NCBI RefSeq assembly: GCF_022712295.1 | Contig: NZ_JALAGT010000047.1 | Location: 1 to 5,249, forward strand | Source of the DNA: Galactobacter sp. | GTDB taxonomy: Bacteria > Actinomycetota > Actinomycetes > Actinomycetales > Micrococcaceae | Length of the DNA stretch: 5,249 nucleotides | Direction of reading: 5' to 3' | Shown here: piece after piece, positions 1 through 5,166 of the stretch | How positions within the stretch are numbered: position 1 is the stretch's first letter | Layout of the letters: every line of letters starts with the position of its first letter | The notes under the pieces: generated by a model | Told to the model about the DNA's origin: nothing | Seen by the model: the letters and a program-made list of their open reading frames with translations, nothing else | Databases searched by the model: none | Made by a program: the position numbers and the translations under genes

Positions 1-165
1 CGGGCGGGGCATGCTGTCGTGCAATTCAGGCGCCCGTAGATTTCACCCGCCCGCCGGTATTGGAATTTGGAACACCATTGGCCCTGGGGGTGTGTGCACC
101 ACTGGGTCCCCACCACCCGTCGGCCATCGCCGTCCATGGGACGGCAGCGTCAGTGGTTCAGGAGA
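1..165. other. non-coding stretch downstream of the transporter operon
   Basis: No convincing gene is seen here. Open frames that cross it on the plus strand run on antisense into the binding-protein gene and have no plausible ribosome binding site or recognisable protein. An 8-bp inverted repeat pairs CGGGCGGG (1-8) with CCCGCCCG (46-53). It begins at the window edge and may extend further, so it could be part of a structure belonging to the next gene to the left. A second small hairpin at 129-145 is listed separately. Confidence 0.5.
129..145 (-). terminator. possible weak terminator hairpin after the operon
   Basis: GCCGTCC (129-135) and GGACGGC (139-145) form a perfect 7-bp stem with a 3-nt loop. 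It lies 20 nt beyond the stop codon of the substrate-binding protein gene. A 5-bp stem, GGAGA (161-165) with TCTCC (171-175), also encloses that stop codon. No T-run follows on the minus strand, so this is not a canonical Rho-independent terminator. Position after the last gene of the operon is the main argument. Confidence 0.35.
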
Positions 166-1053
166 TCACTTCTCCGGCGTGAGGCCGTCCACGAAGTCCT
201 TGTTGTCCTCGATCCACTTCTCGACGCCCTCGTCGTCGGAGGTCTCGTTCATGAGGTCCAGCATGCCGTTGATCTGGTCCTCCGTGAGCTTGAAGTCCTT
301 GAACTTGGCGCTCAGGGCGGGGAAGTCGTCCTCGAAGTCCTTGTACGCCATGATGCGCATCTCCTCGGGCTTGCCCATGGAGCCCTTCGGGTCCTCGAGG
401 TCTCGCAGGTCGTACTTGGAGTAGGCCCAGTGCGGGTGCCACAGCGTCACCGCGATGTTGTTGCCCTTGTTGATGGCGCCGTCCAGCTCGGAGAGCATGG
501 CGGGGGAGGAGGAGGTCACGTAGTTCAGGTTGTCCAGGCCGTAGTCCTTGATGGCGCCCTCGGTGAGCTTGTTGAGGCCGGAACCGGCCTCGATGCCAAC
601 CAGCTTGTTCCCGTACTCCTTGCCCATGGTCTTCAGGTCCTCGATGGACTTCGCCGGGGAATCGGCGTTCACGGTGAGGGCATTGACTCCGTCCTTGTAC
701 CAGGTGCCGAGCTCCACGTAGTTGTCCTTGTACTTGTCCACGTACTCCTTGTGGGTCACAGGGAGCCATGCATCCAGGTACACGTCGATGTCGCCCTTGG
801 ACAGGCCGGTGTAGATCACGCCGACGTCTGCCTTCTGGATCTTCACGTCGTAGCCGGCGTCCTCGAGGACCGACTTCCAGAGGTTGGTGACGCCGACGCC
901 CTCGGCCCAGCCGTCCACCACGCCGATGGTGATCTTCTTGTTGTCGCCGTTGTCGGCCTCTCCGCCGCCGCTGGAGCCGCAGGCGGAAAGGGCAAGGGCA
1001 GCGATCGCGATGCCGCCCACGGCAACGCGCTTCAGGTTACGAGTGGTACTCAT
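166..1053 (-). CDS. opuAC: glycine betaine ABC transporter, substrate-binding lipoprotein (OpuAC/ProX type)
   Basis: This extracytoplasmic receptor captures glycine betaine or a related quaternary-ammonium solute and delivers it to the permease. Counting from the ATG at 1053 gives 295 aa, close to Bacillus OpuAC. Residues 1-25 are a lipoprotein signal: RNLKR, a hydrophobic stretch and the lipobox LSAC with Cys25 as lipid anchor. A Gly/Ser-rich linker follows. The solute-binding OpuAC fold starts at ITIGVVDGW (about 41-49). Tryptophans suited to the family's aromatic cage for trimethylammonium groups are Trp49, Trp96 in DAWLPVTH, and Trp205/Trp209 in LWHPHW; which ones form the cage is inferred. 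An in-frame ATG at 1068 would add MKGTN. The 1053 start is preferred because AAAGGA lies 7 nt upstream, whereas the 1068 start relies on a GGAG buried in a hairpin. It is the last gene of the operon. Substrate could also be proline betaine, carnitine or choline. Confidence 0.93.
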   Translation of the reverse strand: MSTTRNLKRVAVGGIAIAALALSACGSSGGGEADNGDNKKITIGVVDGWAEGVGVTNLWKSVLEDAGYDVKIQKADVGVIYTGLSKGDIDVYLDAWLPVTHKEYVDKYKDNYVELGTWYKDGVNALTVNADSPAKSIEDLKTMGKEYGNKLVGIEAGSGLNKLTEGAIKDYGLDNLNYVTSSSPAMLSELDGAINKGNNIAVTLWHPHWAYSKYDLRDLEDPKGSMGKPEEMRIMAYKDFEDDFPALSAKFKDFKLTEDQINGMLDLMNETSDDEGVEKWIEDNKDFVDGLTPEK

Positions 1054-1060
1054 GTTGGTT

Positions 1061-1066
1061 CCTTTC
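1061..1066 (-). promoter_or_regulatory. ribosome binding site that decides the binding-protein start
   Basis: On the minus strand the sequence reads GAAAGG(A), with AAAGGA centred 7 nt or so before the ATG at 1053. It is single-stranded just past the hairpin at 1071-1096. The competing ATG at 1068 overlaps this site and would depend on GGAG inside the hairpin stem. This supports the shorter protein beginning MSTTRNLKR. Confidence 0.7.
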
Positions 1067-1070
1067 ATGT

Positions 1071-1096
1071 GGTCTCCCGTTGACGTCAGGGAGACC
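1071..1096 (-). promoter_or_regulatory. intercistronic hairpin just upstream of the binding-protein gene
   Basis: GGTCTCCC (1071-1078) and GGGAGACC (1089-1096) are perfect 8-bp complements around a 10-nt loop that contains the palindrome TGACGTCA (1081-1088). In the operon mRNA this stem sits 4 nt upstream of the AAAGGA ribosome binding site. Intercistronic stems before the binding-protein gene are known in other ABC importer operons, where they stabilise a segment of mRNA or allow higher receptor output. That role here is inferred. It could also be a protein-binding site acting on an internal promoter. Confidence 0.55.
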
Positions 1097-1112
1097 GCCG
1101 ATTGGCTTGGCG

Positions 1113-1130
1113 ACGGCCGGAACCGGCCGT
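1113..1130 (-). repeat. second intercistronic inverted repeat between permease and binding-protein genes
   Basis: ACGGCCGG and CCGGCCGT are perfect complements separated only by AA (plus strand). As RNA this gives a 7-bp GC-rich stem with a 4-nt loop. It begins 26 nt after the permease stop codon. No T-run follows on the minus strand, so it would at most be a weak or partial terminator, or a 3'-end stabiliser protecting upstream mRNA. Function is inferred from position and stem strength. Confidence 0.5.
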
Positions 1131-1155
1131 GCCGGGTCTCAGGGGTAGGTAGGAG

Positions 1156-2010
1156 TTACTGCCGCTTCTTCTGCTTCTGACGGGAACCGAAGCCGCCAGT
1201 GATGCGGTCAAGGATGATGGCCAGGATGACCACGCAGAGGCCGGCGGAGACGCCTTGGCCGATGCGCACATTCTGGACGGCGTTGACCACGACCTGGCCA
1301 AGGCCCTCGCCGCCGACCATGCCGGCGATGACCACCATGGACAGGGCCAACATGATGACCTGGTTGACGCCGGCCATGATGGTCGGCATGGCCAGCGGCA
1401 GCTGGATCTGACGCAGGATGCGGCCGGGGGAAGCGCCGAAGGCCTGACCGGCCTCGACGACCTCGGAGTCCACGCCGCGGATACCGAGTTCGGTCATGCG
1501 CACGCCCGGAGCAAGGGAGAAGAAGATCGTTGCAACGATGCCGGGCACCACACCGGTAGCCAAGAACATGACCATCGGGATCAGGTAGACGAAGGCAGGC
1601 ATGGTCTGCAGGAAGTCCATGATGGGCTTCACCACGGCGGAGACTCGTCTGGACTTCGCGGCCCAGATACCCAAGGGTATGGCCACGATGAGAGCCACGA
1701 TGGTGGCCACAAGGACCAACGCGAGCGTATGCATGGCGTCTTCCCAGTACCCGAGAAAGACGATGACCAGGAGGCCGATCAAGGTACCGGCCGCCAGGAT
1801 CCACTTCTTCGAGAGCCAGGCAATGACCACGATGACCAAGATCATCAGCCACCACGGAATGGCGACGAAGGCGGCGTCAACGGTGTCGTAGGCGCCTTCC
1901 ATCACCGTGTTGATGAAGTCGAAGAAGGGCTGCCACGCGGACTGGAGCCAGGTGGCGGCTTCATCGACCCAGTCTGAGAGCGGAATGGTGGGGAGGTCTT
2001 CGGGATTCAC
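1156..2010 (-). CDS. opuAB: glycine betaine ABC transporter, permease (OpuAB/ProW type)
   Basis: This is the integral membrane subunit of the importer, working as a dimer with the ATPase. It is 284 aa, matching Bacillus OpuAB (about 282 aa) and lacking the long N-terminal extension of E. coli ProW. After a soluble, amphipathic first 50 residues, hydrophobic segments are visible at about 51-68, 70-88, 92-117, 131-165, 208-232 and 247-268. The EAA coupling loop that docks on the ATPase is clear at about 186-212: EAGQAFGASPG, then LPLAMPTIMAG. The start is a GTG at 2010 that overlaps the ATPase stop in GTGA, so the two genes share 4 nt and are probably translationally coupled. A strong GGAAGGGGA (2017-2025) inside the end of the ATPase gene serves as ribosome binding site. 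The tail GSRQKQKKRQ is basic, as expected for a cytoplasmic end. The stop is TAA at 1156-1158. Confidence 0.93.
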   Translation of the reverse strand: MNPEDLPTIPLSDWVDEAATWLQSAWQPFFDFINTVMEGAYDTVDAAFVAIPWWLMILVIVVIAWLSKKWILAAGTLIGLLVIVFLGYWEDAMHTLALVLVATIVALIVAIPLGIWAAKSRRVSAVVKPIMDFLQTMPAFVYLIPMVMFLATGVVPGIVATIFFSLAPGVRMTELGIRGVDSEVVEAGQAFGASPGRILRQIQLPLAMPTIMAGVNQVIMLALSMVVIAGMVGGEGLGQVVVNAVQNVRIGQGVSAGLCVVILAIILDRITGGFGSRQKQKKRQ

Positions 2011-3398
2011 TTCTGTTCCCCTTCCGTCTCGGTGGTATCTGCTTCGGAGGCGGGGGCCCCATCAATGGGCGCATCGGCGCGGTGCTGTGCGCCCTCGAGC
2101 TTGGCGTCGTCCGGTGCCTGCGGGACGATCGGGATGGCTCCCGTTGGTAGGGAAATGGGGCCGGTCTTGGGCGCCTCGGCCGGGACCATGGCGGACAGCA
2201 GGACGGCTCGTGGAATGACGCCGACGAGGTGGCCCTTGGAATCGACCACGGCAACGGGCAGCCTGGATTCCGCTGCGGGTGCCAGGACCTCGGAGAGGAT
2301 GGTGTCCTCGGTGACGATGTATGCCTCGGAGTGAATGAGGCCTTCCAACGCGGTTGCACCACGGCGTTCCGCCTCGATGACCTCGTCATCCACCACGTAA
2401 CCCACGAGGCGGCGGTCGCGGTCCACCACGTATGCGGCGGAGAGCTGGTTCTTCGCCATGGACACACGAGCTCGCTTGGGACCGGCGGTGTCTGGCAGCT
2501 CACCAATGACCTGACTGGCCACGGCGCCCGCGGTGATGACCTTGGCCTTGTCCACGTCGGCGATGAACTTGGTGACGTACTCGGTGGCAGGGTTGGAGAG
2601 GATCTCCTCGCCGGTACCGATCTGCACCACCTCACCGTTGCGCATGATGGCGATCCTGTCGCCCAGGCGCATGGCCTCGTCCAGATCGTGGGTGATGAAG
2701 ACGATGGTCTTGCCCAGCTGACGCTGAAGCACCAGGAGCTGGTCTTGCATCTCGCGGCGGATCAGGGGATCCAATGCGGAGAAGGCCTCATCCATGAGCA
2801 GGATATCGGTGTCCGCAGCCAGGGCACGGGCAAGGCCCACGCGCTGCTGCATACCACCCGAGAGCTCGGACGGGTAGTGCTCGATCCAGTCGCCGAGGCC
2901 AACCATGGTGAGGGCCTCACGGGCCTTCTTGTGGCGTTCCTCCTTGGGGACGCCCTGGATCTCCAGGGGGTATGCCGCGTTCTCCAGGTTGGACTTGTGG
3001 GGCAGGAGGGCAAAGTGCTGGAAGACCATGGAGATCTTCGTGGCCCTGACCTCACGCAGCTGATGCTTGCTGGCCTTGGCCAGGTCCACGCCCCCGACCA
3101 TCACGGATCCGGCAGTGACGTCCCAAAGACCGTTCAGTGTGCGGATCAGCGTGGACTTGCCGGACCCGGACAGGCCCATGACCACGAAGATCTCGCCGGG
3201 TGCCACATCGAAACTCGCGTCGATGACGGCGGCCGTCCCGAGCTTGGAGACGTCCTCGCGGGTTCGTCCCGCACGGAGCTGTTTGAGTGCTTCTCCGGGC
3301 TTGGGCCCAAAGATCTTGTAGACGCCCTGAACGCTCAGGGCCGTGTCATGTGTGCCTGACGCGGCTGGAGGAGCCGTCGTGGTGGTGGGTTGTGCCAC
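2007..3398 (-). CDS. opuAA: glycine betaine ABC transporter, ATP-binding subunit with tandem CBS domains (OpuAA/ProV type)
   Basis: This cytoplasmic ATPase energises the importer and is the likely osmotic sensor. In 463 aa one sees: a Thr/Pro/Ala-rich leader (1-20); Walker A GLSGSGKST (75-83); Q-loop Gln127; signature LSGGMQQR (179-186); Walker B ILLMDE (199-204); D-loop SALD (207-210); and switch His237. Two CBS repeats follow at roughly 285-415 (AAYVVDRDRRLVGYV and PVAVVDSKGHLVGVI are the core strands). In the OpuA family this CBS pair responds to ionic strength or cyclic di-AMP. The last 50 or so residues are Pro/Ala-rich and clearly acidic, making the protein longer than the usual 400-420 aa. 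The GTG at 3398 is the only plausible start: an in-frame TGA lies 18 nt upstream and no later ATG/GTG precedes the ABC core. It is the first gene of the operon. Confidence 0.95.
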   Translation of the reverse strand: MAQPTTTTAPPAASGTHDTALSVQGVYKIFGPKPGEALKQLRAGRTREDVSKLGTAAVIDASFDVAPGEIFVVMGLSGSGKSTLIRTLNGLWDVTAGSVMVGGVDLAKASKHQLREVRATKISMVFQHFALLPHKSNLENAAYPLEIQGVPKEERHKKAREALTMVGLGDWIEHYPSELSGGMQQRVGLARALAADTDILLMDEAFSALDPLIRREMQDQLLVLQRQLGKTIVFITHDLDEAMRLGDRIAIMRNGEVVQIGTGEEILSNPATEYVTKFIADVDKAKVITAGAVASQVIGELPDTAGPKRARVSMAKNQLSAAYVVDRDRRLVGYVVDDEVIEAERRGATALEGLIHSEAYIVTEDTILSEVLAPAAESRLPVAVVDSKGHLVGVIPRAVLLSAMVPAEAPKTGPISLPTGAIPIVPQAPDDAKLEGAQHRADAPIDGAPASEADTTETEGEQK

Positions 3399-3411
3399 GG
3401 TACGGTATCCG

Positions 3412-3417
3412 TCCTTT
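3412..3417 (-). promoter_or_regulatory. ribosome binding site of the ATPase gene, unusually distant
   Basis: AAAGGA on the minus strand is followed by CGG, so the whole stretch GAAAGGACGG nearly matches the ideal Shine-Dalgarno sequence. The spacing from AAAGGA to the GTG start is 13 nt, longer than the usual 5-9. There is no alternative start, because an in-frame stop lies in between. Start efficiency may therefore be modest. Confidence 0.55.
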
Positions 3418-3427
3418 CATTGATGGT

Positions 3428-3469
3428 GTGTGAGTCGCCGTCGGTTTCCTGCCCGAGGCCGACTCACAC
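3428..3469 (-). promoter_or_regulatory. inverted repeat or leader hairpin upstream of the ATPase gene
   Basis: GTGTGAGTCG (3428-3437) and CGACTCACAC (3460-3469) are perfect 10-bp complements. Inside, TCGG (3441-3444) pairs with CCGA (3453-3456) around an 8-nt loop, so the whole can fold into one long hairpin with a small bulged region. It ends 11 nt before the AAAGGA ribosome binding site. It could be a 5'-leader structure controlling translation of the operon or a DNA operator. It is not a terminator of any visible gene, since none reads into it and no T-run follows. Confidence 0.55.
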
Positions 3470-3577
3470 CGTTTCGAATTCGATTCGCTTGACCCGTTAT
3501 GTGTCGGGTGCCCCTTTCACTGTTGTGTGGATCTCCGCTTCTGTCCACTTGGCGGCGTCGTACTTTCTTGACCAACA

Positions 3578-3591
3578 ACTGATATGTCAGT
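3578..3591. promoter_or_regulatory. small dyad, possible operator
   Basis: ACTGA (3578-3582) and TCAGT (3587-3591) are inverted around TATG. The 14-bp size and near-palindromic form fit the operator of a dimeric regulator, and the site lies about 180-190 bp upstream of the ATPase start. Short dyads of this size occur by chance, so support is limited. Confidence 0.3.
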
Positions 3592-3657
3592 GGCGTGTCG
3601 CCCATTCTGCTGCACTTTTCGAGGTATGGGAATGCCACTTTCAAACGTTATGTAATT

Positions 3658-3727
3658 GTCACGAGCTGGTGACGCAAGGAGATGTGCGTCACAAGGTTCT
3701 TCCTGTGACCCACAGCATACCCGTGAC
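3658..3727. repeat. cluster of GTGAC/GTCAC pentamers with an 8-bp inverted repeat
   Basis: Five pentamers occur in 70 bp: GTCAC at 3658 and 3688, GTGAC at 3669, 3705 and 3723. A further GTGAC overlaps the phosphotransferase GTG start (3805). Two of them belong to a perfect inverted repeat: GTGACGCA (3669-3676), 8 nt, TGCGTCAC (3685-3692). Another pair is GTCACA (3688-3693) with TGTGAC (3704-3709). The first two copies are exactly 11 bp apart start to start, a period typical of tandem sites for OmpR-family response regulators. The natural reading is a regulatory site for the divergent promoters; the regulator is unknown. Confidence 0.5.
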
Positions 3728-3788
3728 ACGCCAGAAGGCATGCCAAGAGGGGCTGAGCGACGCCAGGACGTGAGAGGCTGAACGAGAC

Positions 3789-3795
3789 AAGGAGG
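3789..3795 (+). promoter_or_regulatory. strong ribosome binding site of the phosphotransferase gene
   Basis: AAGGAGG is a near-ideal Shine-Dalgarno sequence, 9 nt before the GTG at 3805. It fixes the start of the phosphotransferase and shows that the gene is likely translated well. Confidence 0.85.
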
Positions 3796-3804
3796 TAGTA
3801 CTGC

Positions 3805-5073
3805 GTGACACAGACCAACTGGGACCCGGCCTCGCAGATCGCATGGCTCTCCTCCGCTGACCTGTCCCCGTGGGTTGCCGATGCCTTGGGGCAGTACGGC
3901 ACCTTCCCAGGGGTTCACCCGGTTACGGTGCAGCACCGGCCAGGTGCCGGCGTCTCCGCGCTGCTGCAGGTCTCCGCTCCTGACACCCCTGAACCCATGA
4001 TCATCGGGTTGACGACGGAGATCCTGGACCGAGCGACGTTGGCGGCGGTTCCGGCCGGTTGCGAGCCGCGTTTTGCCCAAGGGCCTGGTGGCATGGTGGT
4101 GCTGTGGCCGCATCCCTACGACCCCAAACTCCCCGGTCTGCCCGCAGCAGTGGACCCCGCGCAGGTGCAGGCACGCTGGGGGCACGGGCATACAGTGACT
4201 CAGGTTCGCACGCGCGCATACCGGCCACTGCGCAGGGCGGTCCTCGTCGCAGACCTGGACCAGACTCAGCCGGGTACGGCCTTCTTCCTCAAAGTGCTTC
4301 ATTCCCGCGCAGCAGACTTGGCGCAACGTCACCTCATGCTCACCCACGCGGGTCTTCCGGTGCCTCGGCTGCGGCTGCCGAATGATGCAACCGGACCCAC
4401 CGACGTGGTACGGGACGGCACCATCGCCCTGGATGTTGCAGCGGGGCACTCCCTCGCCACGGCGCTCGCATCCCAGGAAATGCATCCCGTGAGCACTGCG
4501 GACCTCATCTCGGTTCTGGACCGGTTGCCTGCCGAGTGCTTGAAGTTGGAGCGTAAGGATTCGTGGAGCGACAGGATCGAGGACCACGCACTCGCTGCGA
4601 GATCCGCCTTCCCCGGCATGGTCCCTGAGATCGACATGCTGTTGCAGCGCATCCGTTGGGGTCTCGCCAACTTTCACCCTGGACAGGTGGTACCAACCCA
4701 CGGCGACCTCTACGAGGCCAATGTCTTTGTCCATGATTCCCAGATCTCGGGGCTGTTGGACCTGGATGGCGTGGGGCCGGGCTATCGGGTTGACGACCTC
4801 GCGTGCCTCGTGGCGCACTTGGCCGTCCTCCCGTCCCTGGATCACCGATACCTCGATGTGCCCAAGCTCCTGCGCTGGATCACACCTGCACTCGTGGCCG
4901 ATGTGGCTCGGCAGGGCGGCGATCCACGAGGCCTGTGGGTGCGTTCCGCAGCCGTTGTTCTCACCCTGATCGCCGGTATGCCGGGCGAAGGGCACGACGA
5001 CCTGCTTCAGGCCGCGCGCGACAGGCTGGCCCTTGCGGGCCGCCTGTTGGAGCGCGCCGAGAACTACTTCTGA
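3805..5073 (+). CDS. APH-fold phosphotransferase of unknown substrate
   Basis: This 422-aa protein has the kinase-like fold of the aminoglycoside/choline/maltose kinase superfamily and should transfer a phosphate from a nucleotide to a small-molecule hydroxyl. The catalytic loop is HGDLYEAN (299-306), with Asp301 as catalytic base and Asn306 as metal ligand. Metal-binding Asp319 lies in SGLLDLDG, followed by VDDLA, much as in APH(3') enzymes. Lys163 in FFLKVL fits the beta-3 nucleotide lysine. About 130 residues precede the kinase core and contain WPHPYDPKLPGLP (101-113); this extra N-terminal part is longer than in antibiotic-modifying enzymes and resembles larger actinobacterial kinases. 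No membrane segment or signal is seen. The GTG start is set by AAGGAGG upstream. The gene diverges from the betaine importer and converges on an aldehyde dehydrogenase. Choline kinase is not supported by any specific motif; a sugar or other metabolite substrate is equally possible. Resistance should not be assumed. Confidence 0.85.
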   Translation: MTQTNWDPASQIAWLSSADLSPWVADALGQYGTFPGVHPVTVQHRPGAGVSALLQVSAPDTPEPMIIGLTTEILDRATLAAVPAGCEPRFAQGPGGMVVLWPHPYDPKLPGLPAAVDPAQVQARWGHGHTVTQVRTRAYRPLRRAVLVADLDQTQPGTAFFLKVLHSRAADLAQRHLMLTHAGLPVPRLRLPNDATGPTDVVRDGTIALDVAAGHSLATALASQEMHPVSTADLISVLDRLPAECLKLERKDSWSDRIEDHALAARSAFPGMVPEIDMLLQRIRWGLANFHPGQVVPTHGDLYEANVFVHDSQISGLLDLDGVGPGYRVDDLACLVAHLAVLPSLDHRYLDVPKLLRWITPALVADVARQGGDPRGLWVRSAAVVLTLIAGMPGEGHDDLLQAARDRLALAGRLLERAENYF

Positions 5074-5081
5074 TTCCCTGC

Positions 5082-5137
5082 TGGCAGTTTCCGGAAATGC
5101 GGGCACGATCCGTGCCCGCATTTCCGGATGCTGCCAT
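5082..5137. terminator. strong hairpin between convergent genes, likely bidirectional terminator
   Basis: A perfect 16-bp stem is formed by 5091-5106 (CCGGAAATGCGGGCAC) and 5112-5127, with the 5-nt loop GATCC. After a 3x3 internal mismatch, TGGCAG (5082-5087) pairs with CTGCCA (5131-5136), extending it. It lies 9 nt after the phosphotransferase stop and about 30 nt from the stop of the convergent aldehyde dehydrogenase gene, so it can serve both. No T-run follows on either strand; stems without a U-tail are common as terminators in high-GC actinobacteria. Confidence 0.85.
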
Positions 5138-5166
5138 CTGATGGGGTGCACTGGCGGAGCCGTTGC

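Larger units (their letters stand above)
3399..3804. promoter_or_regulatory. divergent intergenic region between the transporter operon and the phosphotransferase gene
   Basis: This 406-bp stretch must hold the promoters of both flanking transcription units. It is clearly less GC-rich than the genes. No good sigma-70 pair is visible: TGGACA followed after 17 nt by AACAGT on the minus strand (about 3518-3546), and TTGTCA (3656-3661) on the plus strand, are the best fragments and both are weak. Short open frames on both strands have no ribosome binding site or recognisable protein. Inverted repeats at 3428-3469, 3578-3591 and 3658-3727 are listed separately. No riboswitch known to me was recognised. 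Confidence 0.7.

Noticed and set aside
67..1083. 338-codon plus-strand open frame across the binding-protein gene
   Set aside because: Val/Leu/His-rich antisense shadow with no domain or ribosome binding site, opposite an unmistakable lipoprotein gene.
2229..3359. Long plus-strand open frame antisense to the ATPase gene
   Set aside because: Its His/Gly/Asp/Leu-rich composition is the usual antisense image of a GC-rich gene; the minus-strand product has every ABC ATPase motif.
3474..3483. Perfect palindrome TCGAATTCGA
   Set aside because: At 10 bp with no flanking extension or repeat elsewhere in the window, it is compatible with chance.
3417..3644. Small 75-codon minus-strand frame that could be a leader peptide before the ATPase gene
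   Set aside because: It would need a TTG start with no Shine-Dalgarno sequence, its composition is random-looking and Arg-rich, and it runs through the leader hairpin.
3656..3685. TTGTCA (3656-3661) as a -35 box for the phosphotransferase
   Set aside because: It matches 5 of 6 bases of TTGACA, but no acceptable -10 hexamer lies 16-19 nt downstream.
3689..3709. CRP/GlxR-type site (TGTGA-N6-TCACA)
   Set aside because: TCACA and TGTGA are both present, but in the wrong order and spacing for the consensus.
3390..3773. 127-codon plus-strand frame in the divergent intergenic region
   Set aside because: It has no ribosome binding site or recognisable domain, and it overlaps the repeats and the ATPase start.
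3805..5073. Antibiotic-resistance aminoglycoside phosphotransferase
   Set aside because: The shared HGDxxxxN and SGxxDLx motifs define the whole superfamily. The 422-aa length, the N-terminal extension and the lack of mobile-element context do not support a resistance role.
3517..5151. A 544-codon open frame on the minus strand, antisense to the phosphotransferase
   Set aside because: It runs opposite a gene with clear kinase motifs and a strong ribosome binding site, has low-complexity shadow composition and no recognisable domain, and crosses the terminator hairpin.
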